From positions 1 to 14,258 of the forward strand of contig LUOC01000006.1 of NCBI GenBank assembly GCA_001626655.1: a stretch of DNA of 14,258 nt, read 5' to 3'. Below, piece after piece: positions 9,301 to 14,258 of this stretch. A program made the position numbers and the translations under genes. Each line of letters opens with the position of its first letter. The first letter of the stretch is position 1. This DNA comes from Fidelibacterota bacterium REDSEA-S14_B6. GTDB taxonomy: Bacteria > Fidelibacterota > Marinisomatia > Marinisomatales > S15-B10. The notes under the pieces were generated by a model. It was not told where the DNA came from. It did not search any database and was given only the letters and a program-made list of their open reading frames with translations.

Positions 9301-9525
9301 GGTAAGTTTAACCTCTTGGCCGGAGGCCTGTGCTGTGAAACTGTAATTACCGTCCACATCTGTTGCGCCACCATAATTGGTCAGTTCTACAACCACGTTT
9401 GCTCCAGGCAGAGGATCGCCGGAAGTATCCGTTATACGACCTGATACGACAGCATCCTGCGCCGATAGGCCGGTCACAAGAAAAACTGTCACCAAGAATG
9501 TTGCCAGCAATCGAGACTGTTTCAT
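6313..9525 (-). CDS. SusC/RagA-family TonB-dependent outer-membrane receptor
   Basis: The protein is 1070 residues from the ATG at 9525. An upstream in-frame GTG at 9600 is rejected because AAGGAG sits 9 bases before the ATG and MKQSRLLATFLVTVFLVTG, followed by L-S-A, is a classic signal peptide cleaved near A22. Residues about 25-104 form a carboxypeptidase-regulatory-like beta domain (VSGRITDTSGDPLPGANVVV). A TonB-box-like DAVVVTG lies at about 109-115. The plug domain, about 120-245, carries PLYIVDGVVID and SMYGARAANGVIQIKT, both SusC signatures. The rest is a beta-barrel ending in the aromatic residue Phe (VSGVFEIEF), as barrel proteins do. It imports ligands too large for porins using TonB energy, together with the SusD-like lipoprotein 22 bp downstream. 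The substrate is unknown. The gene has its own long upstream region with promoter-like signals. Confidence 0.95.
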   Translation of the reverse strand: MKQSRLLATFLVTVFLVTGLSAQDAVVSGRITDTSGDPLPGANVVVELTNYGGATDVDGNYSFTAQASGQEVKLTARFIGYRTQTVSVTLSAGTITQDFSLEEDVLQMDAVVVTGLVDATPKVKSPLSTGQVTAEALERVPATSPASALYGKVAGVKVVQGGGQPGDSPSVLLRGPTSINASGRSQDPLYIVDGVVIDPSVSGSPLSDIPGDDIESIEVVKGAAGASMYGARAANGVIQIKTKRGKALAQNQTKIRFRSEYGRNDLPNTLDVNRSHAYLQNSAGDYIDSDGNVIDPREVGRASDVFKKSDGTAVPGIEFYDNEYKYVSTGEVGDAKVSLPAGGYDQMRRFFGTNDQNSQTVTVSRNMDNTNFAVSIGNTTQQGILSDISGLSRQNFRLNIDHNFRNSLDVSFTSLVSQTERDVVASTFGGFYAITFMAPDADLTMIDPATERLYIRPDPNSVEENPLYFLRYNDRDDFRRRVMTSMSLRWSPLDWANVTGSLSYDRSNRNYDSHYPIGFININYAGTNVDGRYIKTTDYDMGINGDVKFMATRTFGDLTAKLTASSTFEQSKSDGFDADGRDFAVGGVRNLSNTAADNRQLSSWQQEVTGISNLGGVMLDYADKYIADFFFRKEGSSLFGPDDRWHNYSRVAAAYRISEEPFWFLPMFDEFKLRFSSGTAGSRPRFTARFETWNISGGVASKGNLGNKSLIPEFQTETEMGFDFTLMNRFSMSATYVSAVTENQILYVPLAGYYGYGNQWQNAGTLENESIEIEANASLVNTSAFKWEMGLTYYSQMKSEITKLDIAPYMRNPFYIMEGEELGAMYGAKWVQDVADLPSEVSASEYDTNDDGYVVWVGAGNSWKDGIAKDLWGTSSADGHKWGIPIKQLDEEGSTFMKLGESIPDFDMGISNTLSFGGLEVYALVDGQVGGNVYANTVQWGLRELKLGIVDQAGKPEGEKKPGLYYATLYNVNATNSHFVEDGSFFKLRELSVTYSLNRNQLGNILGGAISKLSVGVVGRNLITWTDYSGYDPEVGRSDGFDLGSAVIARYDGFGYPNFRTVSGVFEIEF

Positions 9526-9534
9526 AATATTCGA

Positions 9535-9540
9535 CTCCTT
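9535..9540 (-). promoter_or_regulatory. Ribosome binding site deciding the receptor start
   Basis: AAGGAG on the minus strand is 9 bases before the ATG at 9525. It selects this ATG over the in-frame GTG at 9600 and fits the signal peptide that begins there. Confidence 0.88.
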
Positions 9541-9570
9541 TTTCAAAACTCTTAGGTTATGCACAAATAG

Positions 9571-9591
9571 CCCCCAACTGGGGGTTACCCC
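9571..9591 (-). promoter_or_regulatory. GC-rich leader with two competing hairpins
   Basis: Read on the minus strand, the segment is GGGG-TAA-CCCCC-AGTT-GGGGG. The C-tract can pair with the G-tract before it (3-base loop) or with the one after it (4-base loop), but not with both. It lies 46-66 bases before the receptor ATG, in the expected 5' leader. It may stabilise the message or act as a simple switch; no known riboswitch class is recognised. Confidence 0.4.
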
Positions 9592-9605
9592 TAATTTCAC
9601 CGGCG

Positions 9606-9633
9606 AATTTAGCCCTCATTTCAATGTTGGCAA
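9606..9633 (-). promoter_or_regulatory. Candidate sigma70-type promoter for the receptor operon
   Basis: On the minus strand TTGCCA (9633-9628) is followed after 16 bases by TAAATT (9611-9606), a moderate match to the -35 and -10 consensus. Transcription would begin near 9600, giving a leader of about 75 bases. This is consensus reading only; the sigma factor preference of the organism is unknown. Confidence 0.35.
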
Positions 9634-9654
9634 GGTTTTTTTTGCATTTTTCAC

Positions 9655-9687
9655 TCATTTCTCGAGTAAAGCTCCGTCGAGAAATGA
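9655..9687. repeat. Perfect 11-bp inverted repeat, possible operator
   Basis: TCATTTCTCGA (9655-9665) and TCGAGAAATGA (9677-9687) are exact reverse complements around an 11-base spacer. The arm centres are 22 bp apart, about two helical turns, which suits a dimeric regulator bound on one DNA face. It sits about 20 bp upstream of the candidate -35. There is no T-run on either side, so it is not a terminator. No regulator gene lies in the window. Confidence 0.6.
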
Positions 9688-9856
9688 CCACTTTTCAAGT
9701 TGAGAGCCCAGAAAGACTCTTGTCGATGAAAATGTTCTTTTTCTATCCTAAATCTCCTTAGAGAAAAAAAGGGTGACATCGATGGTCCATGCTAAGCCAC
9801 AGCGAATAGGAACAAACTCCTCATGCCAAAAAACACAAAGTGGAAAAGAGCCGATC

Positions 9857-11338
9857 TTATTCAACACCAGGGATGGATGAGGACTTGTTAGATACGACCA
9901 CAGCCTCAGCTTCCATTTCCACAAGATACTCTTCTCCCACAAGAGATGCTTGAACCAACGTGTTGGCGGGAAGAATTTCTTTGAATCGCTCGCCGTGGGT
10001 GCGGGCTACCGCCTCCCAAAAGTCTAGGCTTGAGACAAATATACGAGTTCGAACCACTTGCGCTAGCGACCCACCGAGGGATTGGATAGCACCCTCTATC
10101 TTATCAATAATGAAATGTGTCTGGGACACAGGGTCACTTCCGCCGATGAGCCTGCTGCCATGGCTCGCGGTCGTCCCCGAAACCCAGATTTTATCACCCT
10201 GTCGAACAGCTCGGCTGTACCCGGCCATTGTCTCCCAGACAGTACCGGACAAAGCCACCGTTTTCCCTCCGGCCCTATGACGGGTTTCATAGGGTGGTGG
10301 AATAGTCTCTATATGGTGGGAAAGATCACCTGATGCTGTAAGAAAGGGCGGTTTTCGATATTCATCTCCGCAATCGCCGTGGATTGGGGTCAGCTTTGCA
10401 ATCGCCACTTCGATCTCAGATTGACTTTCTTGGTCAAGCGAAAATTCAAAAAGGCGAAGGTTATCCTTGACGTGTTCCCTCTCGGTGAGACGAGCCCCTA
10501 TAATAACGCTGCCAACTGCAGGTTGCTCCAAGATGTAACGGCTAGCTACATTGGAAATGGACACTTCTTTCCTGTTCGCAACAGTGTTAAGGGTCTGAAG
10601 TAAATTTTGGAACTTATCCCACCCGCCGGCGACATCGATGAATCGTCTATATTTCATCTGTGACCACGTATTGAGTGTATCGAGTTCCGGTTCAGGTGAA
10701 TCGAGCCACCTCTCTGAGAGAAACCCGCCCGCCAATGTCCCGTACGCCAGCAATTTGATATTGTTCTGTTGACAAAAGTCAAACATTGCCGCTGATGGCC
10801 GTTGATCCAAGAGAGAGAAACAAACCTGATTTGAAACGATTTCAATCCCAGAATGAACCGCCATTCTCAAATGGGCTACATCGAAATTGGTCAGTCCAAT
10901 GTGATGGATAACTCCCTCTTTCTTTAGCTCATCCAAATAAAAGAGGGCGTCCAGCCAAGAGGGGTCAGTATAGCTCCACGCATGGAACTGGATAAGGTCA
11001 ATGGTGTCACGGTTCATCCTTTTCAGGGCGCGCTTTACTCCAGCACGTACATCTTTTTCTGTCAGAGGGCCCGGTTCAGGTACCCATTTTGTCAGGAGCT
11101 GGACGTCATTCCGCCCTTTGGCAAAGTGCCCCGCAATCTCCTCTGCTGAACCGTAATGATCGGCCATATCAAATGAGGTGAGACCCATGTCCACGTAGGT
11201 TCCCATGGCTGAGGCAGTGGCCTTGCGATCCAGGAGATCTCCAGCTCTCTCCATATCAGCTATCTGCCACAATCCGGTGATAATCCGGGAGACGGATAAA
11301 CCGGGGGCCAGTTCGCAACGATCAACCTGAGAGGACAA
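9857..11338 (-). CDS. Aldo/keto reductase fused to a C-terminal RidA-like domain
   Basis: Residues 1 to about 325 are an aldo/keto reductase, an NAD(P)H-dependent barrel enzyme reducing aldehydes or ketones. The catalytic tetrad is visible: D57 and Y62 (FDMADHYGSAEE), K84 (LLTKW) and H119 (IQFHAW). The cofactor segment SVIIGARLTEREHVKDNLR is at about 277-295. After a linker (GDCGDEYRKPPFLTASGDLS), residues about 372-482 are a Rid (YjgF/YER057c/UK114) domain (YSRAVRQGDKIWVSG, VVRTRIFV, VEMEAEAVVV). The Arg that RidA uses in P-A-R-[ST] is Asn459 here (P-A-N-T), so imine deaminase activity is doubtful. The start is a TTG, with no ATG until residue 29, which is inside the barrel. The gene lies 6 bp after the permease gene, in the same frame. 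The protein is cytoplasmic; the substrate is unknown. Confidence 0.88.
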   Translation of the reverse strand: MSSQVDRCELAPGLSVSRIITGLWQIADMERAGDLLDRKATASAMGTYVDMGLTSFDMADHYGSAEEIAGHFAKGRNDVQLLTKWVPEPGPLTEKDVRAGVKRALKRMNRDTIDLIQFHAWSYTDPSWLDALFYLDELKKEGVIHHIGLTNFDVAHLRMAVHSGIEIVSNQVCFSLLDQRPSAAMFDFCQQNNIKLLAYGTLAGGFLSERWLDSPEPELDTLNTWSQMKYRRFIDVAGGWDKFQNLLQTLNTVANRKEVSISNVASRYILEQPAVGSVIIGARLTEREHVKDNLRLFEFSLDQESQSEIEVAIAKLTPIHGDCGDEYRKPPFLTASGDLSHHIETIPPPYETRHRAGGKTVALSGTVWETMAGYSRAVRQGDKIWVSGTTASHGSRLIGGSDPVSQTHFIIDKIEGAIQSLGGSLAQVVRTRIFVSSLDFWEAVARTHGERFKEILPANTLVQASLVGEEYLVEMEAEAVVVSNKSSSIPGVE

Positions 11339-11344
11339 TGTTCT

Positions 11345-12814
11345 CTATTCCGGCGGTAACGTTGAAAAAAGTTTCTTCACATCAATACCTTTCCGGTGAA
11401 GTTTCGCCAGTTCACGAAAATAAATCAAAGACGCCATGGTCAGCACGATTGCCCAAATGACTGTGGAGTGAAGGTACCACGCTTCCGCTGGGGATGACAG
11501 ATCTTTCCAGATGTGAACCGTCAGGAAGAGTGACAGTATGGCCACGCCGGCCGCTGCTAGTGGAATCTGAATCTTGCTGGAAGAGAAAACTTTGACTCCG
11601 GCTGCGATCTGAGGATTATGTTTTGGCAACGTTAGAACGGTTACACACATGAGCAGGAAATTAACCAGCATGGATGTTACCAAGATATCAACTCCGAGAA
11701 AAAAATCCCCAGCCATATGACTTCCAAGAATGCCCACCGTCGCCATAACACCACTCAGTACAATTGCCAAGTGGGGCGTATGCCAGCGACGGCTCACTGT
11801 TGCGACATTGCTTGGGAATATGCCGTCCTCAGCCCAGGCAAACATGAGCCTTGAAACCGCGAGCAACATGGCGGGGAGATCGTTGATCAGCGCTACTGCT
11901 GCGCCGGCTACGATGGTCACTGTCCAACCTGGAGACAGAAGTGTCCCCAGCAATCCCGGCGCTGTCAGATCGCGCATTTGAGCATTTTCAGCAATATAAC
12001 TCCACGGTACAGCATGATAAACCGCCGCTGTGAACAACATATAGAACGATCCAACGATCAACACGGCCATGCCTGTCGCGAGAGGCAGGTTGCGTGCTGG
12101 GTTTCGAGCCTCTCCACCGGCCTGGGCAATGGAATCAAACCCGATAAAGGTTGAGAATAAGACAGCAGCAGCAGGAAGCATAAGACTTGTACGGAGAGGG
12201 GGCGAATCACCGCTGAAAGAGACCGAAGTTGCCAAAGCAAAATCCTCATGGTCAAATGAGAATCCAGCAATAATTACGACACTCCCTAATGCGAACATGA
12301 GAAACATGAGAGGGATCAGTGTTCTTTCATAGGTTTGAATCCCCCTTATATTGATAAACACAAAAAACCAGAGAAAAACCAGTGACAGGGTCACACGTAC
12401 GGGACCTTCATCGAGGCTTTGGGCCATGCCGTCCCACCCCACTGCTGACAAAATATCCCTTATGAAAGGGATCATCACATAGGAGACTACCCCTATGGCA
12501 ATGGAGAGACCAAACCACTGCGAGAAGCTTGCCACAAAACCAAGATAGGGATTTAACCCTCGGCTGGCATAAATGTAGCTTCCCCCCGCGCGGGGCATGG
12601 CGGAGCCGAGAATAGCATAGGCCATGGCGGCAAGAACCGCGGGGACTGCCGCAAGCATATAGGCAGGAATAACGTATGGGCCGATTCCCGGCACGTTTCG
12701 CTGTATCATTATAGGCACTACATTGATGGCAGCCCCCATCATGGAACAGATTCCCGTGGCGGTTAGACCCAATAAGCCCATGTCTCGAGACAAGCTTGTA
12801 GTGCGATTTTTCAT
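11345..12814 (-). CDS. APC-superfamily amino acid permease
   Basis: This 489-residue inner-membrane protein has about twelve hydrophobic spans. It carries APC landmarks: the TM1 region GLLGLTATGICSMMGAAINV (13-32), PRAGGSYIYASRGLNPYLGF (74-93), FIGFDSIAQAGGEARNP (223-239) and SRLMFAWAEDGIFP (321-334). The length is normal for amino acid / polyamine permeases working by ion-coupled symport or exchange, and the substrate cannot be assigned. The N-terminus is a short polar tail before TM1, which supports the ATG at 12814, although no clear Shine-Dalgarno site is seen. It follows the glycosylasparaginase-like gene by 86 bp and precedes the reductase-Rid gene by 6 bp. This context suggests uptake or export of an amino acid produced by the neighbouring hydrolases. 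Confidence 0.9.
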   Translation of the reverse strand: MKNRTTSLSRDMGLLGLTATGICSMMGAAINVVPIMIQRNVPGIGPYVIPAYMLAAVPAVLAAMAYAILGSAMPRAGGSYIYASRGLNPYLGFVASFSQWFGLSIAIGVVSYVMIPFIRDILSAVGWDGMAQSLDEGPVRVTLSLVFLWFFVFINIRGIQTYERTLIPLMFLMFALGSVVIIAGFSFDHEDFALATSVSFSGDSPPLRTSLMLPAAAVLFSTFIGFDSIAQAGGEARNPARNLPLATGMAVLIVGSFYMLFTAAVYHAVPWSYIAENAQMRDLTAPGLLGTLLSPGWTVTIVAGAAVALINDLPAMLLAVSRLMFAWAEDGIFPSNVATVSRRWHTPHLAIVLSGVMATVGILGSHMAGDFFLGVDILVTSMLVNFLLMCVTVLTLPKHNPQIAAGVKVFSSSKIQIPLAAAGVAILSLFLTVHIWKDLSSPAEAWYLHSTVIWAIVLTMASLIYFRELAKLHRKGIDVKKLFSTLPPE

Positions 12815-12900
12815 CAGTCTATTAAAAAAGATTTGACATGATCGGAGTGAGGCTCCGCTACGTTTGAAACTTAGGCTCTAATTGTGTTGATTCAGAGCTA
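12815..12900. other. Short gap with two weak stem-loops
   Basis: Between the Ntn hydrolase and permease genes, GCTCT (12875-12879) can pair with AGAGC (12894-12898), and CGGAG (12843-12847) with CTCCG (12853-12857). Stems are about 5-7 bp. A T-run on the minus strand follows the second only after some bases, so neither is a strong terminator. Probably an intra-operon spacer. Confidence 0.3.
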
Positions 12901-13929
12901 TCAGCTTTTGATCAGATAGGTGCCCTTTAATACTTTGAATCCATTCTTGGACCAGTACGCCACCTCAGGTTCATTCCCTTTACTTCCGAGGATTGATGCG
13001 CATCCGACTTCCCCGTCCTTGTTCAAGGCAACCATTTTATCATCAAAATCAACTTTGTCTTTCCCGCCATTGATATCGATGATTCTCTGGCACACTGCTT
13101 CACACGCCTCCTGTGGCGATTTACCCACTCTCATCTGCTCCACGCCGTAAAATGATCCACAGGAGCGGAGAAGCTCTTCACCCCTTCCGGTTGCTCCCAC
13201 TGCGCCCACTTCATTGTCCACGTAAAGCCCGGCCCCGATGATGGGGGAGTCCCCAATGCGGCCTGGAATCTTCCATGACAGTCCGCTGGTGGTGGTAATA
13301 CCTGCCATATCGCCGTTGGTGTCTAAAGCAAGCACGTTGATTGTTCCTGATGTTCGTTCCATTTGGTAATTACCGTCTTTCGGAGGAAACCAGTCGTCGT
13401 CATCAGAGAGGTTTTCTTTCCACTGGAGCCATAGCTTCCTTGATTCCTCCGTCAGTAGGTTTTCCACTTTGAAACCGTGTGCTATGGCAAACTCCTGCGC
13501 CCCTTTCCCAACAATATGGATGTGGTCTGTCCTTTCCATGACAAGTCGTGCCACAGAGCAGGGTGTCTTGATCCCTTCCAGCGCCGCAACCGAGCCGCAG
13601 TTGTGTGTCGGTCCGTACATGATAGAGGCATCCAACTGAACAACACCCCGTTCATTGGGAAGACCGCCATAGCCTACTGACGTGTCTTTAGGGTCGAGTT
13701 CCGTCACGTTCGCTGACTTTTCCACCGCATCCAAAAGCGATCCTTTCTTGGCGAGAATATCCCACCCGGGCTTTAACACCTTCCCCCCCCAGTCTGCTCC
13801 TCTGCTGCAGAGGATAACGGGGTTGTTTTTCCTGGCTGCTGGATTCGGCTTCATCGATCCGCGCCCCATCACAGGAAGCGATATTCCGAGCGCCGACAGC
13901 GTCCTGAGAAAGTTTCTTCTGTCAATCAT
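12901..13929 (-). CDS. Glycosylasparaginase / isoaspartyl peptidase family Ntn hydrolase with twin-arginine leader
   Basis: The 342-residue precursor matches the family that cleaves GlcNAc-asparagine or isoaspartyl bonds. It is made as one chain that cuts itself before a threonine. Here that residue is T196 in TSGTINVLALDTNG, giving an alpha chain of about 195 residues and a beta chain of about 147. The substrate pocket motifs IPGRIGDSPIIGAG (221-234) and GATGRGEE (245-252) are intact. The N-terminus MIDRRNFLRTLSALGISLPV has a twin-arginine motif and a hydrophobic stretch, so export in folded form by Tat is likely; the cleavage site is unclear. AAGGAG lies 5 bases before the ATG. It sits between a D-aminoacylase-like gene and an amino acid permease, so released Asn, Asp or amino sugar could feed the same pathway. 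Glycosylasparaginase versus isoaspartyl peptidase activity cannot be separated by eye. Confidence 0.9.
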   Translation of the reverse strand: MIDRRNFLRTLSALGISLPVMGRGSMKPNPAARKNNPVILCSRGADWGGKVLKPGWDILAKKGSLLDAVEKSANVTELDPKDTSVGYGGLPNERGVVQLDASIMYGPTHNCGSVAALEGIKTPCSVARLVMERTDHIHIVGKGAQEFAIAHGFKVENLLTEESRKLWLQWKENLSDDDDWFPPKDGNYQMERTSGTINVLALDTNGDMAGITTTSGLSWKIPGRIGDSPIIGAGLYVDNEVGAVGATGRGEELLRSCGSFYGVEQMRVGKSPQEACEAVCQRIIDINGGKDKVDFDDKMVALNKDGEVGCASILGSKGNEPEVAYWSKNGFKVLKGTYLIKS

Positions 13930-13934
13930 AATGT

Positions 13935-13940
13935 CTCCTT
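13935..13940 (-). promoter_or_regulatory. Ribosome binding site of the Ntn hydrolase gene
   Basis: AAGGAG on the minus strand lies 5 bases before the ATG at 13929 and supports that start, where the twin-arginine leader begins. Confidence 0.8.
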
Positions 13941-14022
13941 GTTTTCTTACCAGGGGTGTGAACCTATCTCATTTGCTTAATTGTGGGTTCGAATGTAATA
14001 CTGTTCCGGCAGGGACAACGGA

Positions 14023-14258
14023 TCACTTCTTCCGAAGCACCTTTCCGGCAAGAGCGCCCGTGAACTGTCCCTCTCGGATCGCCGCTTCCCCGTTTACAAA
14101 GAGGTACACCATCCCTTCCGAAAGTCGGTGGGGTGCTGTGTATGTGGCGGGGGTCCTGATCTTCTCAGGATCGAAAATGGCAATATCCGCCACCGCCCCT
14201 TCCTCAAGGACTCCCCGGTCGTCCATGCCGTACACTCTCGCCGGCAGGAATGTCATAC
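14023..14258 (-). CDS. N-acyl-D-amino-acid deacylase-like amidohydrolase (C-terminal end only)
   Basis: Only the last 78 or so residues are in the window; the frame is open to the right edge, so the Met at 14256 is internal. The segment shows LPARVYGMDDRGVLEEGAVA, then DIAIFDP, VYLFVNGEAAIREGQFTGAL and AGKVLRKK. This is the C-terminal composite beta domain typical of D-aminoacylase-type amidohydrolases (the L-P-A-x-x-x-G and A-D-[IV]-x-[IV]-F-D-P motifs). These are zinc hydrolases removing acyl groups from N-acyl-D-amino acids. The metal ligands lie outside the window, so activity is not checkable, and a dihydroorotase-like or other amidohydrolase is possible. The gene precedes the Ntn hydrolase gene by 93 bp in the same direction; I see no terminator between them. 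Confidence 0.8.
   Translation of the reverse strand, partial: MTFLPARVYGMDDRGVLEEGAVADIAIFDPEKIRTPATYTAPHRLSEGMVYLFVNGEAAIREGQFTGALAGKVLRKK

Larger units (their letters stand above)
9526..9856. other. 331-bp non-coding regulatory region upstream of the receptor gene
   Basis: No credible gene lies here; short frames in it are extensions or shadows of neighbours. It separates the catabolic genes from the receptor operon, and it holds the inverted repeat, promoter candidate, leader hairpins and ribosome site listed separately. I see no convincing terminator for the aldo/keto reductase gene, which ends at 9857, so read-through into the receptor genes is possible. Confidence 0.7.

Noticed and set aside
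9526..9600. Extension of the receptor to an upstream in-frame GTG at 9600
   Set aside because: The extra 25 residues precede a complete signal peptide, and AAGGAG is correctly placed for the ATG at 9525.
9655..9687. Inverted repeat as a terminator of the reductase-Rid gene
   Set aside because: Neither strand has a T-run after the hairpin, and it is nearly 170 bp from the stop codon.
12843..12857. Terminator between the Ntn hydrolase and permease genes
   Set aside because: The stem is only 5 bp and the T-rich stretch is not adjacent, so it is described only as a weak stem-loop.
1..14258. CRISPR arrays, tRNA or rRNA genes, insertion sequences, phage or defence genes
   Set aside because: No repeat-spacer pattern, cloverleaf, transposase motif or integrase was found on either strand. 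The repeated GAT-rich patterns at 1-3100 are the coding of calcium loops in propeller proteins.

Overview
The window looks like chromosomal DNA of a Gram-negative bacterium of the FCB (Fibrobacteres-Chlorobi-Bacteroidetes) superphylum. It carries an adjacent SusC-type TonB-dependent receptor and SusD-type lipoprotein, several lipobox lipoproteins, and propeller proteins of the CRTAC1 / ASPIC-UnbV kind. Three genes have clear AAGGAG Shine-Dalgarno sites at normal spacing. That is atypical for Bacteroidota proper and fits relatives such as Neomarinimicrobiota, Calditrichota or Gemmatimonadota better. The taxonomic call is an inference. Every credible gene lies on the minus strand, so transcription runs from the high coordinates to the low ones.

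Region 1 (14258 to 9857) is an amino-acid / amide catabolism group. It holds the C-terminus of an N-acyl-D-amino-acid deacylase-like amidohydrolase, then a glycosylasparaginase / isoaspartyl peptidase family Ntn hydrolase with a twin-arginine leader. Next come an APC-superfamily amino acid permease and an aldo/keto reductase fused to a C-terminal RidA-like domain. The last two genes are separated by only six bases and lie in the same reading frame.

Region 2 (9856 to 9526) is a 331-bp gap with no gene. It holds a perfect 11-bp inverted repeat with an 11-bp spacer, a plausible sigma70-type promoter, a GC-rich leader that can fold into two mutually exclusive hairpins, and the Shine-Dalgarno site of the receptor gene.

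Region 3 (9525 to 4671) is the SusC-like / SusD-like pair with a 22-bp gap. It ends in a nest of three inverted repeats, the last of which is a textbook rho-independent terminator. Its T-run lies 7 bp before the start codon of the next gene.

Region 4 (4579 to 1) holds an unrecognised small lipoprotein, a large lipoprotein with TPRs, a seven-repeat FG-GAP propeller and an ASPIC/UnbV domain, and the N-terminal part of a second FG-GAP protein that runs off the window. The large lipoprotein gene is out of frame near its 3' end. Its family-typical C-terminal sequence continues in another frame at 1035-649, which suggests an out-of-frame deletion or an assembly error.

A cautious working model is an envelope nutrient-capture locus (receptor, SusD and further lipoproteins) beside an enzyme and permease set for amide-linked or N-acylated amino acids. 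The substrate cannot be read from the sequence, and a functional link between the two halves is inferred from proximity and shared orientation only.
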